From positions 1-23,656 of the forward strand of contig JBHJMP010001111.1 of assembly GCA_043381765.1 (NCBI GenBank): a stretch of 23,656 nt of DNA, read 5' to 3'. Below are positions 1 through 11,282 of this stretch, piece after piece. The position numbers were made by a program, and so were the translations under genes. Each line of letters begins with the position of its first letter. The stretch's first letter is position 1. The notes beneath the pieces are model-generated. The model saw only the letters and a list, made by a program, of their open reading frames with translations, was not told the origin of the DNA and did no database searches. Source of the DNA: Collodictyon triciliatum (Eukaryota > CRuMs).

Positions 1-167
1 TACTAATGTTGTTGCAAACTATAGAGCTAAAGGGAAAAGCAGAACAGCACAACCTAACACAAAACAAAAGAGAAAAAAAAATGCAAATCAAAACAAACTA
101 AAAAGGTAGAGAGGAGAACATAAACGGACAGATTTAAAAAAGCTTTTAAGAGAAAAAGAGACGAAAA

Positions 168-218
168 ATAAAAAAAAATAAAAAAATAAAAAAATAAAAA
201 AATAAAAAAATAAAAAAC
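168..218. repeat. (AAAAAAT)n low-complexity tract
   Basis: Runs of six to eight A separated by single T, repeated about six times. This is a simple A/T repeat. The Phe/Tyr-rich open frames on the minus strand here are translations of it. Confidence 0.85.
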
Positions 219-457
219 GAGGAAGGAAAAACAAAGCCTGTCTGAAGAGGCCAAACAAACACGAATGACCGAAAATAAGACACAAGCCAAGGTAAGAGCA
301 TATCGGCGCCTCGAAGCTGAAAGATCGATCAAAACCATCAGCAAACAAAGCGATTGCGTTTGATTGTAGAGAACCCACCGCACCAAAGGCATACAAAAGC
401 CTGCCCCAGCAACAAAAACAGTGAACTCCTTTGCAACGAGCCTAAAACGAAGATAAT

Positions 458-540
458 AAAAAAAAAATAGAAAAAATAGAAAAAACAGAAAAAACAGAAA
501 AAATAGAAATGACAGAAAAAAAGAAAGTAGAAATAGAAAT
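458..540. repeat. A-rich (AGAAAAA)n low-complexity tract
   Basis: Imperfect repeat of A runs broken by G, C or T (for example AGAAAAAATAGAAAAAACAG). No coding signal is seen. Confidence 0.8.
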
Positions 541-771
541 AGGCTGGAAGAGACAGTTGTGATGGCCTGTGTTTATTGCTGTCGAAAGGTCTGGAACGAA
601 AGAAGCTGGAAGGTTCATGACAGGCCTCTGCGAGAGTAAGTTGTTGCGGGTCGCCTGAGAGCCCAGGTGGAGGCGCCCGAATGTGCAGAGAACGCGTAGT
701 GGCGAAAAGGGAATAAATGACAGAGGACAAAGACATGTTTCGTCCTTGGTAAGCAGCACTCTCGCCAGTTT

Positions 772-1257
772 TTAGCTCTCGTATTCCGCCATATTGAGGG
801 GTGTTGTTGGATGTTTCGCTTGGTAATGCTCTTGCAGTTGGGCTACAAACATCACTGGCGTCTGTGATAAACGGGCGTTTAGGAAAGGTTCTCGAAGCGA
901 TTCTTTTCACGAGTTGTTTGAATAAGCTCAGTTGCAGGGTTCCAAGGAAGGAGGCGAGGAAGCAGAAAACAATAGACACGGGCGGCATTGGGCAAAACGG
1001 TGGGGAGCAGATGAAAAATGAAGACCTCTGGCATAGGATCAAAGAGAGACAAACCAATAATGCACGAGTTCATTCTGGAGCATTATTGATCCTGTGTCTA
1101 CTCCTCGATCACAACAGAGACAAGGATCTTGACTTACGCGGCAGATCTTGCAGGTGAAGTTGTACTGGGTCTCCTTCCGGTCTCCGCCTTTCTTCATCTT
1201 TGCTTGTTTTGCAGCGTTTCTCTCGCGTGCTTGTTCCTTCTGCTTGCCTCGGGTCAT
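772..1257 (-). CDS. ZNF706/SERF-like small C2H2 zinc-finger protein, two exons
   Basis: Two exons: 1138-1257 and 772-861 (minus). The 276-bp phase-0 intron (862-1137) has donor CGC|GTAAGT and acceptor ATCACAG|ACG. The product is 69 aa. The N-terminus starts MTRGKQKEQARERNAAKQAK, the basic SERF/4F5-type segment that opens ZNF706 and plant At2g23090-like proteins. It is followed by one zinc finger with C36, C39, H52 and H57 (C-x2-C-x12-H-x4-H) and the family tail KHPTTPL, as in ZNF706 (about 76 aa). The ATG at 1257 is the only start in frame: upstream lies an in-frame GAA run and then a stop. The family is small and conserved, with reported roles in translation or protein-aggregation control; its role here is inferred only. 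Neither exon alone reveals the gene; joining them does. Confidence 0.85.
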
Positions 1258-1290
1258 TTCTTCTTCTTCTTCTTCTTCTTCTTCTTCTTC
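1258..1290. repeat. (TTC)11 microsatellite directly upstream of the zinc-finger start codon
   Basis: Eleven perfect TTC units on the plus strand, which read (GAA)11 followed at once by the ATG at 1257 on the minus strand. The tract would lie in the 5' UTR as purine-rich leader. It is in frame with the ATG but preceded by an in-frame stop (1303-1305) and has no upstream Met. Confidence 0.9.
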
Positions 1291-1653
1291 CTTTCTCTGC
1301 TCCTAGCAGATACTTTTGTTATTGGCCGACAAATCTCACCCGTCCAGTCGCAAGTGAATGGATCTGGCATCAGATTCATCTTGTGTTGTATTCTGGCGCT
1401 GCCCTTAACTAATGTACATTTCTGGAGATAGAAAGAAAAGGGAGGAAGCAGCCCGAAAGATTCTTTCGCTCAGGAGCTGCGCGCCACAAGTAGCCCAAGA
1501 ACTGGGGAAACTGGTATGGTGGCAAAGAGATGGAGACGGAGATGGGTGCTGATTGGGCGATGCATAGCGAATAAATGCTTAGAAAATAGAAGCATAAGAC
1601 CACTTGCTTTCCGGTGGTATTTGGGGTTTATGGGATAAGCGGGTAGTCTTTGT
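1291..1653. other. Intergenic region between two minus-strand genes
   Basis: 363 bp between the isomerase stop (1654) and the repeat in front of the zinc-finger start. It must hold the isomerase 3' UTR and the promoter of the zinc-finger gene. I see no convincing open frame, RNA gene or clear polyadenylation signal. Confidence 0.5.
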
Positions 1654-3243
<1,590 letters not shown>

Positions 3244-3913
3244 GATGAGAGCTGCTCTGTTTGGTCTGATTGAAGTTGAAACCTGTAGTGAGTAAAAAAG
3301 AAAAGCAGGCTCGAGTCCGCGGCAGACTGGAGGAAGGGCCAGGAGCGACGAAGGAGCGAAGGGTTTCGTTGATTGTTCTTCTCCTTTGCGCAGAGTAAAA
3401 GAGAGTTGGCTGTGGTTTGTACTATGCCCTTGGATAACCCTTCAGTGAAAGGAAGTGGAGCGCAGCTAAAGATTGCGTCTTGTGCGCACGGCTCACTCAT
3501 GGCGACCTTGAAGGAGTTTCTCGCGCGACTCGGCATGAGAGCGAATCGAGACAGGAAGCAGCACACACCCAGTCTCCTCGCAGCGGTGCTCGGCTGCAGG
3601 GAATTTGGGAAAACAGGGTTTTCGGCGCTTGGATAGTTTGTAGGATAAGTACGGTACCGCTAAGCGGCTGAGGGTGGAGGCAATGACTCGCGCCATCTTT
3701 TAGGAGACAGAGAGGTAAGAAAAAAAAGGAGGCAAAGGCGAAGGCAGTTTTCATCTTTCACTTTATTCGGTTTTCTTTTGATGATACTTTCTTCCAGGGA
3801 TTAACTCGATTTGAAGAGCCAGGAGGAAGAAAAAAGAGAAATCAGAGGCCACTATGTAATGAAAACAACAACATCATTAACAGGCTATATATGCTTTGTA
3901 TAATTATCGAATT

Positions 3914-3944
<31 letters not shown>

Positions 3945-3986
3945 GAGAGAAAGCACCTTAGTGTGTAGAGTCAAAAATTACCTCTT
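3244..3986. other. Intergenic region: isomerase 5' flank and STAND gene 3' flank
   Basis: The part at about 3290-3700 is less AT-rich than its surroundings and open in several frames. The best is a minus-strand frame starting at 3696 with a basic, hydrophobic N-terminus (MARVIASTLSRLA) that looks like a targeting peptide, but it matches no family I know. TTTTTTACTCACTACAG|GTTTC at about 3280-3296 (minus) looks like a splice acceptor in front of the isomerase ATG, so part of this region may be 5' UTR exon. An A-rich (AAAAG)n tract occupies about 3913-3950. A minus-strand AATAAA (3762-3767) could serve the STAND gene. Confidence 0.4.
3762..3767 (-). terminator. Candidate polyadenylation signal AATAAA for the STAND gene
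   Basis: Canonical hexamer on the minus strand about 220 bp beyond the stop codon at 3987-3989. It is the first one I noticed downstream. In AT-rich DNA such hexamers arise by chance, so the assignment is weak. Confidence 0.3.
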
Positions 3987-6900
3987 TTAAGCCGGCAGTT
4001 TTTGGTTCCATTGGTCCGCTTTGTCGGTATCCGTCTCAACACCCCAACCATTCTGGTAGCATTCCACAAGAATACGAACGGCCAGTGGATATTTTGGGAC
4101 TCTGCTCCAATCATACTGCTTCATTTCCGCCATCTCTTGCAGAGTCTTGAATGCTTGCGTCGAGCCGTCCATTGCAAGTTGTTTCAAGCCGTCAAAGTAT
4201 TCAGCCTTTCCATCGCCTATTATTCCCCATTTTAGGGACAACAGAGTATCCTTCTCAACACCCCACGCATTTTGATAGCACTCGGCAATCATCAAAACAG
4301 CCTCTGGGTAGCGGTGCCCCCCGTAATCCTTCATCTCAGCCAATTCTCTCAGGACCTTGAATGCTTCTGTCGAGCCTTCCACAGCCAGTTTCTTCACTCT
4401 GGAAAAGGTTTCGGCGTCCCCACCTCCCAGGATTCTCCATCTCAGTGACATGAGAACGTCCTTTTCAACGCCCCATCCATTCTCATAGCATGCAGAAATC
4501 ATAGGAACAGTCTGAGGGTAGCTATATGCTCCGTACTTTTTCATTTCCGCCATATCCTTCAAAATGTTGAAAGCCTTTTTTGAGCCATCCTGGGCAAGTT
4601 GTTGAAGCCTCTCAAAGTTCTCCGCCTTGCCGTACCATTCCACAGCTTTTTCATCATTCTTTTCAGTGCCCCATCCATTTTCGTAGCATTCAATAACAGC
4701 CGCGACAGCTTGCGGGTACTTACATTTTACATACCCATCTTTCATTTCAGCCATTCTTCTCAGGAGGTTGAATGCATCCTTTGACCCTTGCTGCGCTAAT
4801 TGCTTCAATTTATCAAAGTTCTCCGCCTTGCCATACCACTCGATGGCCTTTACGGTGTCTTTTTCGACACCCCATCCATTTTCGAAACATTCAGCAAGAA
4901 TGCCTACACATTGGGGATATTTTGGAATATCAATCCAATCGAGCTTCCTTGTCTCTGCCAGCTCTTTCAAAACATGAAAGGCCTCTCTGGAGCCGAACTG
5001 TGCTAATTGCTTTAATCCATCAAAGTCTAATAATAATTTTAGAACAATGGCTCTCCAGTGTGCAGCCTTTTGACTGTCTTTTTCAACGCCCCATCCATTC
5101 TCAAAGCATTCAGCCATCATCTCAGCCTGGAATATGGTAGTGTTACCATCCTCACAATATTTTGCAAAGTCTTGATCAAAAGAAACAGCGCCGATGGATA
5201 TTAAGAGCAGCTTGTTGTATTGACTCAGTCCAGTGACACTTCTCATTTGAATATTTCCCCCCTCCAATTTTCTAGGACCATCAATTCGTACTCTCTTCAA
5301 ATCTTTGATTCTGCCAGCACCAGTTTTATCCGTCTCATCTCCTTTATCAAAGACAGCTTCAAACAAGTCATCGATATTGCCTCCCTTGATAAGACATGAA
5401 CCTTGAGTGAAGGTCACTTCAACTTCCCGTGTGCTATATGATTGGTTTTCGTTTGATAAATCCCAAATACGAATTTTCTTATCACCACTTACTGAGGCAA
5501 ACCAACTTTCACCATTCGGGCCTTGAACATTACAAACACTGTGAACCCAACCAGCATGATGATCTAATTTTTTAATTTTGTTCCCACTAGAGTAATCAAA
5601 AATATGAATGGCATTATCACTACTTCCTGAGATTAACCACATTTCACCATTAGTTCCTCGAACACTGCATATACTACTGAATTCCCACGTGTGGCCCTCA
5701 AATATCTTGACTTGATTTCCAGAGGCTACATCCCAAATACGTATGGAGTTATCGCCGCTTCCAGATGCTAGCCAATTTTCGCCATTGGGGCCTTCAATAC
5801 TACACACACATTTGACATAATCCGTGTGTCCTTCCAAGGCTTTAGAATGGCTCTCAGCTGCTATGTCCCAAATAAGGATTGTATTGTCATCACTTCCAGA
5901 TGCCAGCCAGTTTTTTCCGCTCCGATCTTGGATACTACAAACACATCTGACAGGTTTTGAGTGCCCTCTCAAAACTTTGACCTCGTTTCCGGTGTTGATG
6001 TCCCAAATGCATATTAAGGTATAGCTACCAAATGCTATCCAGTTTTCTCCACTTGGTCCTTGAATTCTGCAAACACTTAACACATAATCTTCAGAGTCAC
6101 CCTTATATAGTTTTTTAATCAGATTTCCGGTCTTTAAATCCCACAGACACACTGTCGTATCTTCGCTACCAGATACCAGCCAATTCTGTCCATTTGGTCC
6201 TTGAACGCTACAGACACTCCTGATGGTTTTTGTGTGACCTTCCAATTTTTTAATCTCTTCACCAGTGACAAGATTCCAAATGCGAATTGTCTTATCATTG
6301 CCTCCAGTCGCCAACCAGATTTCTCCGTGCGGGCCTCGGACACTACAAACGCTGTGAATGTAGTCGGTATGTCCTTCAAGCACATCTTTACAAAATCCGA
6401 ACTTCACCTGGTTCATGTATGCATGATCGAAAATGCAACCACCCAATTTTGAATTTGTGAAATCCACACCTTCCAAGTTAGCGCCAGTCAAGTTTGCACC
6501 ATCAAAAATCGAATGGCTGAGATTAGCGCGAGGGATTTTGATGTTTGATAGGTCCATCCCACTGAATGATACATTCATAAAGTTTAAAATCGTAATCGCA
6601 TCGGAAGATACCCTGGATTTACTTTCGTCTGTCTTGGAAAAGTTGACTATATGTATCAGGTAAATCATAAAGTCTTCAAGGCTCCATTCTCCCTCTACCC
6701 TCGCGTAATCGATGTTTTCAACGATAAATTTTCTTGCTTCAGTAAAATGAACCGGTTCTTTGTCAACCCCCGTTTTTTTGGAATGGATTGACACGAATCT
6801 GCATGAATTTAAGGTCTTGACATGTGTCCAACCAAGTTTATCGTTGAATTTGTTCCTCATTTCTATCCAAAACATCAATGCCTCTCTGTGTTTCTGAAGG

Positions 6901-9900
6901 TCATTGAATATCTTTTCGATTTCCTCACAACTGTTCCATACACCGGCATTGTCCATACCATACAATTTATTCAGTAAGTCAATAAGGGTCTTGTAAAGAA
7001 AAATGCATATGACATATTGTTTCCTTTCTTTAGCAAATCGAATGATGTTGTCTATTTCGTGCGTATCGTTGATTGACATTAGCGACTTAGTGTCTTCTCT
7101 GATGATGGCAGATTTCTGAAAGCATTCAATTGCCTGTGAAAAACTTTAAAGAAAAAATAAAACGTAAATTTTAAACAATGAGGGTTTCATATTAACAGAG
7201 AACATGAATAAGGTTTTAAAATTCTCATTAATGACGAATATATTATATTTTATTTTTTACTTTTGTAACTTGACATTTGATCGCCCGATGTTTTCAAGAG
7301 AAGTTGCGATATTCACATGATTTTCACCAAGTGTCCTCTTTCCAATATCCAAAGTCTTTGTGTAAGCCACCAAGGCACTCAAATGACTGAGAATAAACAA
7401 TAAAGAAAAGTTATTTTTTTTTAAAAAAAAAAAGGCTAAATTGGTAAAAATCGATATATCAAGATCCAAAATTTACTCTTTCATATCATGATTGATGCCT
7501 CCAATCTTTTCGTAACAATTCACGACTTTCGGGTGGTTCTCTCCGAGTGTAGCAATCAAAATTTCAACGCATTCATTCAAGCATTCCAGTGCCTCGCTTT
7601 TACTGCAACACAATCATGTATTAATTGCCATATTTTCAATTATTATTTCCTTGTAAATTTAAATATCAGCGTCAGCTTATGGAAGGAAATGCTTATAATA
7701 GCTGGGTCCTCCTTACTTTCCTCTCTCCAGGTGAACCTGCGCAATATACTCAATGGATAGTCCGACAGATGCGTGCTTGCCTCCGAAAGATTTCTCGAGT
7801 ATCGATTTTGCTTTTCCATAGCTGTCCATCGATTCTTGATATCTGCTCAGTAAAGAAAATTTTCTCAATAAATCTCACAATACAATAATATCATATCATC
7901 TAGGATAGCAAAAGTCCAGACAATCCTCACTTCTTCTCAGCCAGGCGAACGTGCCCATAGTTCTGATAGCATGTGGCAACAAGAGGGTGCTCATCTCCAA
8001 CCTTCTTTTGTCGAATCTCCATGGACTTCTGGTATTCAGCCATAGCTTCCTCGAGTCTACAGAAACCGTTAATCACTGTTTTTCCTCTTTTCTTCTTTAT
8101 ATTGATACAACTTTTGGTGTTTGTTTGGTAACACATTCACATAATCTGACCCTCATCAAGTTGCATTTGACCACAAGAAATGAGTGCTTACTTTGCTTGC
8201 TTTACATAGACGTCCCCGAAGCGGTCAAGAGATTGAGCAACCTGCAAGTCGCTTTCACCAAGTTGTTCGAGTCTCAAATCCAGTGACTTTTTGTATTCTT
8301 GCAGAGCCTCATCAACTCTGTAAATAACACTTCAGAAATCGGTTCTTTCCTTCCTTTTTTCTTTATTTGAGCTTCGTTTTTCCCTCATTTTTTTAAGCAG
8401 AAAATGATATGTTGGTTCATGGGACGTATCGCTAGAAAATACCTGTTTTGTTGATGGTAAATAAAGCCCAACTCTTCGTGAATCGTAGCTAAACTTGCAC
8501 CGTCCGACTCATCGTGCCCAATCGAATCCAAGCATTTCTTGTAGTATATCATGGATTCAGTCCAACTATGGAATGGTTCCTTTTAGTAAACCAGTGATGA
8601 AAATAATTACGCATTTCTTTCCCTTATTACTATCTCATTTTACATACTTTTGAAGATTCTTGTGAACACGGCCTAGATTCAAGTAATCTGCGACCTTGGC
8701 TTCTGATCGTGTGGACAATTAAAAGAAAAGTGAGAGCATGAATAAATGTAGAAAATGGAAGCTACAGAGAGCAGTTGGCTATGCATAGATTACTAAGTAG
8801 TCACTCACTTTCATTCTCCTGCTTTCCGAGGCGAACATTGAGCACAGATAACAGGAATGAGTTCTCAAACGACTCCAGGAAGAAACCAACAAGCAGCTCC
8901 CCTACTTTATCGAGGGTCTAATCCCCAATGTCATTAGCAATCATACTGTATCTATGCATCGACAAGGGGAAAGAGCAATCATACAGTATCACACGCCTCC
9001 GCATTAGTAAAGTCTGGATTGGACCACGAGGCATACCTTCACCATAGCTCCGTAAGCTTCTATGTAGTTGGCTGCCCCACTTGCGTTGATAGCTCTCCAG
9101 CACGTAAAGAATTCATAGCGATACCGGCCACCAAGCATAATCCCGATTACCTGCGACACAAAAGGAAAATAGGGTCTGTAACATTAAGCTGCATATTTGC
9201 ACGAAAAATACATCCGTGGATGTCGCGTGTAAATTCTTTTTATTTACGTGTTTTTGCTTCATATATTCCACTAGGAGGTTGAACGATTGTCCCTTCCATA
9301 GTTGGTGGCATATCTCAGCAGCGAGCTCTTCGTCAACATCAGCAACCTCCAGGTACTGACTGCACAGCCAATTTCCGTACTCTGCGTGTACCTTGGTCAC
9401 CTCTTGGTCCTCACCAAAGTAGAAACTTTTCGTTGTCTCCATAAGCAGTTGGTGGAAGTACATGTATCTATGAGGTAAAAATATTCATAAACTATGACAA
9501 CACCACCCTCCAGAAAGTATCATATGATACTGTATAAAAAAAATCAGATGCGAATATACCTTCCATTGCGAACAAAAAGTGATTCGATGAGTGTGTAAAA
9601 GAAAGATTTCCTGGCAATGGCGTAAACGTCAATACAGACACAGATTTAGTGGAGAATATTTTGACATGTAGTTAATAGCCTTTCTCGTCTCAAAATAAAT
9701 ACCATTCGCCCACTTCAAATCCTCTTCCAATAATATCCTTCATGTACTTGTCCAAATCTCCCTCGCTTAGACCGATGCGAGATACAAACAAAACCTTCAT
9801 GCAGGTGGACACATAATCCACACCTGCCACATATAAGGTAAGAAAACAACCCATCCCCGCCAAATATTGCACATTTTATATTGTTCTCATTCCGTTTTGA

Positions 9901-11239
9901 AGAAAAGAAAGAGGGGGAAATTGCCTCATTCCATTTTCCTACCTTTTCTGTCAAACTTGACCTTCCAGCGCTGGATGATGAGGGTGTAAAGCTCCACCAC
10001 ACCATTCGTTGATAGCAGTGTGTTCAATTCGTCATCCAGCTTCTCGTATACGCCGAAAACTCGGATTTCATCCAACACGATACGAAGGTAGAGTGGATGA
10101 CCTAAAACAAAAAAGATAAGAAATAGGTGATTTCTGTAATATATATTAATCGTCGCTCTCTGTCTGCAACAATTCCTCACCAGTGTCTTCCAAGTCATCC
10201 AAAATCATCCCCACTTGCTTTTCGTTCAGAGTTTTGTCATAGCGAGTCAAGAAAGACTCGACACCATCCTGAACTTCATCTTTGGTCAACTTGCTGACAG
10301 GGATGAGCTCCAAACCGCTTTCCTGCGCGGACTATTAAAGAAAAAAGGACAAAATTTCACTAGACTCTCTAAAAATAACCATTTGTACTTTTTTTTTTTT
10401 TTTTAATAATTGCGTCGAAATTTTCATAGAATGTTGATTACCTTTGAAGATTCGTGAGTATGAATCGTGGACACAACCATCGCAACGTTGGGTGGTGTTT
10501 CTTTAGGCAGCCAAGTCAGCAAGTGCGGCGCTGGTGTTCCTTGCGATGGGTGGATTTGGTTGATGGCGTCGATGAGAAAGACAAACTTGCCATCCCTTTT
10601 CAAATAAAATCGTCAGTTGACTGCACAGAGATTGTACAGAAAGATACGAGTCTAAAAAATGAGGCACATATGCGAAATACCAGGGGTGAATCTCACGTGT
10701 TCGTATCCTGAATCATACGGACCAATCCCTGAAGTCCCTCTTTCTCGTAATCTGGTATTTGTTCGAATGTTATAATCAAATGCTACCCAAACGGAAAACT
10801 ATCATAAATAAAAGTTACAGACACTATAAAAAACTACGTAAGAATATAATAAACATATATGCCCTTGACTCACCAGCTTCTTGCTTCATGTCCACAGAGC
10901 GACTGCAGTTCACAACCAGAGTCCAGAAGCGTGTTGATATGCTGTGAAAATGTAATATGTGACAAACTTCACAGCACCAGCGTGTTGTCAAATATCAGTG
11001 GAGCCGCAGATAACTTTATTTTTTTTAAAACAACATATGAATGGGACAAATCAGGCAAACCTTTCCACATAATTGCTAAGGTTGGTACACCCAACAAAAT
11101 GGAATAGAACATTCCATCCCGGATGCTTCATTTCACCGACGTCTCTCGCCACAGCGGCCATGACCGATGACTTTCCAATCCCGGACTCCGCCGCAAGAAT
11201 AGCAATTTTGGACTTGTCCGTATCAAGCTGCTTCGTAAC
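3987..11239 (-). CDS. NLR-like STAND protein: NACHT NTPase - winged helix - TPR - linker - pentapeptide - WD40 - Sel1 (5' end in gap)
   Basis: 19 visible exons (minus): 11061-11239, 10874-10941, 10697-10751, 10442-10595, 10181-10331, 9943-10101, 9703-9823, 9560-9610, 9248-9467, 9037-9150, 8809-8917, 8648-8702, 8443-8565, 8192-8317, 7931-8056, 7717-7842, 7477-7602, 7261-7386, 3987-7143. They total 5346 nt or 1781 aa with all phases closing. The N-terminus lies in the gap. By visible residue: Walker A AESGIGKSS (17-25, first Gly replaced by Ala, Lys and Ser kept); HFVGC motif; Walker B FVFLID (D110); GHPLYL motif (203-208) as in NPHP3-type NACHT domains; a winged-helix region (about 262-386, with SRIGLSEGDL and YFHQLL); TPRs (about 462-750); a helical linker (about 750-910); pentapeptide repeats (about 914-979); seven WD40 blades (about 985-1300); six Sel1-like units to the end. 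Known of the class: ATP-driven oligomerising switches with repeat sensors. Inferred: intracellular receptor or scaffold; ligand unknown. The last exon alone carries 1051 residues; its internal ATG at 7079 is not the start. Confidence 0.88.
3990..5130 (-). repeat. Six long-period Sel1-like repeats ending the STAND gene
   Basis: Six copies of a unit of about 60-66 aa centred on (E/A)C(F/Y)(E/Q)NGWGVEKD, the Sel1 loop signature. Each is followed by a WY/WR helix and an inserted pair of helices reading like FDKLKQLAQQGSKDAFNLL. The period is longer than the usual 36-38 aa of Sel1, so each unit probably holds one Sel1 repeat plus one extra helical hairpin. The paralogue has only three. Confidence 0.85.
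5435..6380 (-). repeat. Seven WD40 blades of the STAND gene
   Basis: Seven successive units of about 45 aa, each of the form (L/F)EGHT...(V/I)CS(V/I)xGPNGExWLASGSxDxxIxIWD. This is enough for one complete seven-bladed propeller. Cys in strand B and Trp in strand C recur in every blade, with a fixed GPNGE-like loop between them, so the blades arose by tandem duplication within the gene. Confidence 0.93.
6396..6593 (-). repeat. Pentapeptide-repeat segment of the STAND gene
   Basis: About 12 pentapeptide units of the A(N/D)LxX type: MDLSN, IKIPR, ANLSH, SIFDG, ANLTG, ANLEG, VDFTN and so on. This predicts a short right-handed beta-helix joining the linker module to the WD40 propeller. The paralogue has the same segment at 21801-22000. 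Confidence 0.85.
7261..8565 (-). repeat. TPR exon array: six kinesin-light-chain-type repeats, one per exon
   Basis: Exons 8443-8565 (123 nt) and 8192-8317, 7931-8056, 7717-7842, 7477-7602, 7261-7386 (each exactly 126 nt, 42 codons) each encode one tetratricopeptide unit. All are flanked by introns in the same phase (two codon bases upstream, one downstream). Typical pieces are LEEAMAEYQKSMEIR...GDEHPLVATCY and ALVAYTKTLDIGKRTLGENH. A half-repeat precedes the array (8648-8702) and another opens the last exon (NFSQAIECFQKSA). The symmetric phase lets exons be gained or lost without a frameshift. Confidence 0.9.
7458..7643. repeat. Copy 1 of a near-identical 186-bp block (TPR exon plus intron)
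   Basis: Matches 23471-23656 at a constant offset of 16013 bp with three mismatches seen (7465, 7521, 7629). It contains the whole TPR exon 7477-7602 and about 41 bp of the upstream intron. The match stops abruptly below 7458. The mismatch inside the exon (7521) changes GTG to GTA in a Val codon, so it is silent. Confidence 0.95.
9248..11239 (-). other. NACHT-type P-loop NTPase plus winged-helix segment of the STAND gene
   Basis: This segment covers the visible switch domain. The Walker A exon is 11061-11239, the exon with the FVFLIDAINQI Walker B is 10442-10595, and a sensor-like VAMVVSTIHTH follows in the same exon. The exons at 10181-10331 and 9943-10101 join to give GHPLYLRIVLDEIRVFGVYE, which resembles the NPHP3/NACHT helical region. 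Exons 9703-9823, 9560-9610 and 9248-9467 make the winged helix. Lys and Ser of the P-loop and the Walker B Asp are intact, so nucleotide binding is expected. Confidence 0.85.
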
Positions 11240-11282
11240 CTGAAAGCAATTACATGAGATGGATATTTTCGTTTTGGTGTTG

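Larger units (their letters stand above)
1..771. other. Gene-poor AT-rich stretch with simple repeats
   Basis: No credible gene is visible. The plus strand is strongly A-rich, and every open frame here depends on low-complexity translation (runs of Phe/Tyr/Leu or Lys). It holds an (A6-7 T)n tract near 168-218 and an A-rich (AGAAAAA)n tract near 458-540. The part next to 771 should include the 3' UTR of the minus-strand zinc-finger gene, whose stop is at 772-774. Confidence 0.6.

Noticed and set aside
3373-3671. Plus-strand frames at 3373-3636 and 3480-3671
   Set aside because: No motif, no splice support and no family resemblance; opposite a region that may be isomerase 5' UTR.
7079-7143. 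ATG at 7079 as the start of a separate 1030-aa WD40-Sel1 gene
   Set aside because: The frame continues upstream in a TPR helix (NFSQAIECFQKSA) that joins in phase to exon 7261-7386, and the paralogue shows the same continuity.
7133-7143. Acceptor CACAG|GCA at 7133 for the last STAND exon
   Set aside because: With the donor at 7261 it causes a frameshift and an early stop; the acceptor TTTAAAG at 7144-7145 keeps the frame and the TPR helix.
10751-10785. Earlier acceptor (GGGTAG) giving a longer exon before 10697-10751
   Set aside because: It breaks the phase with the preceding exon 10874-10941; ACCAG|AT at 10751 restores both frame and length.
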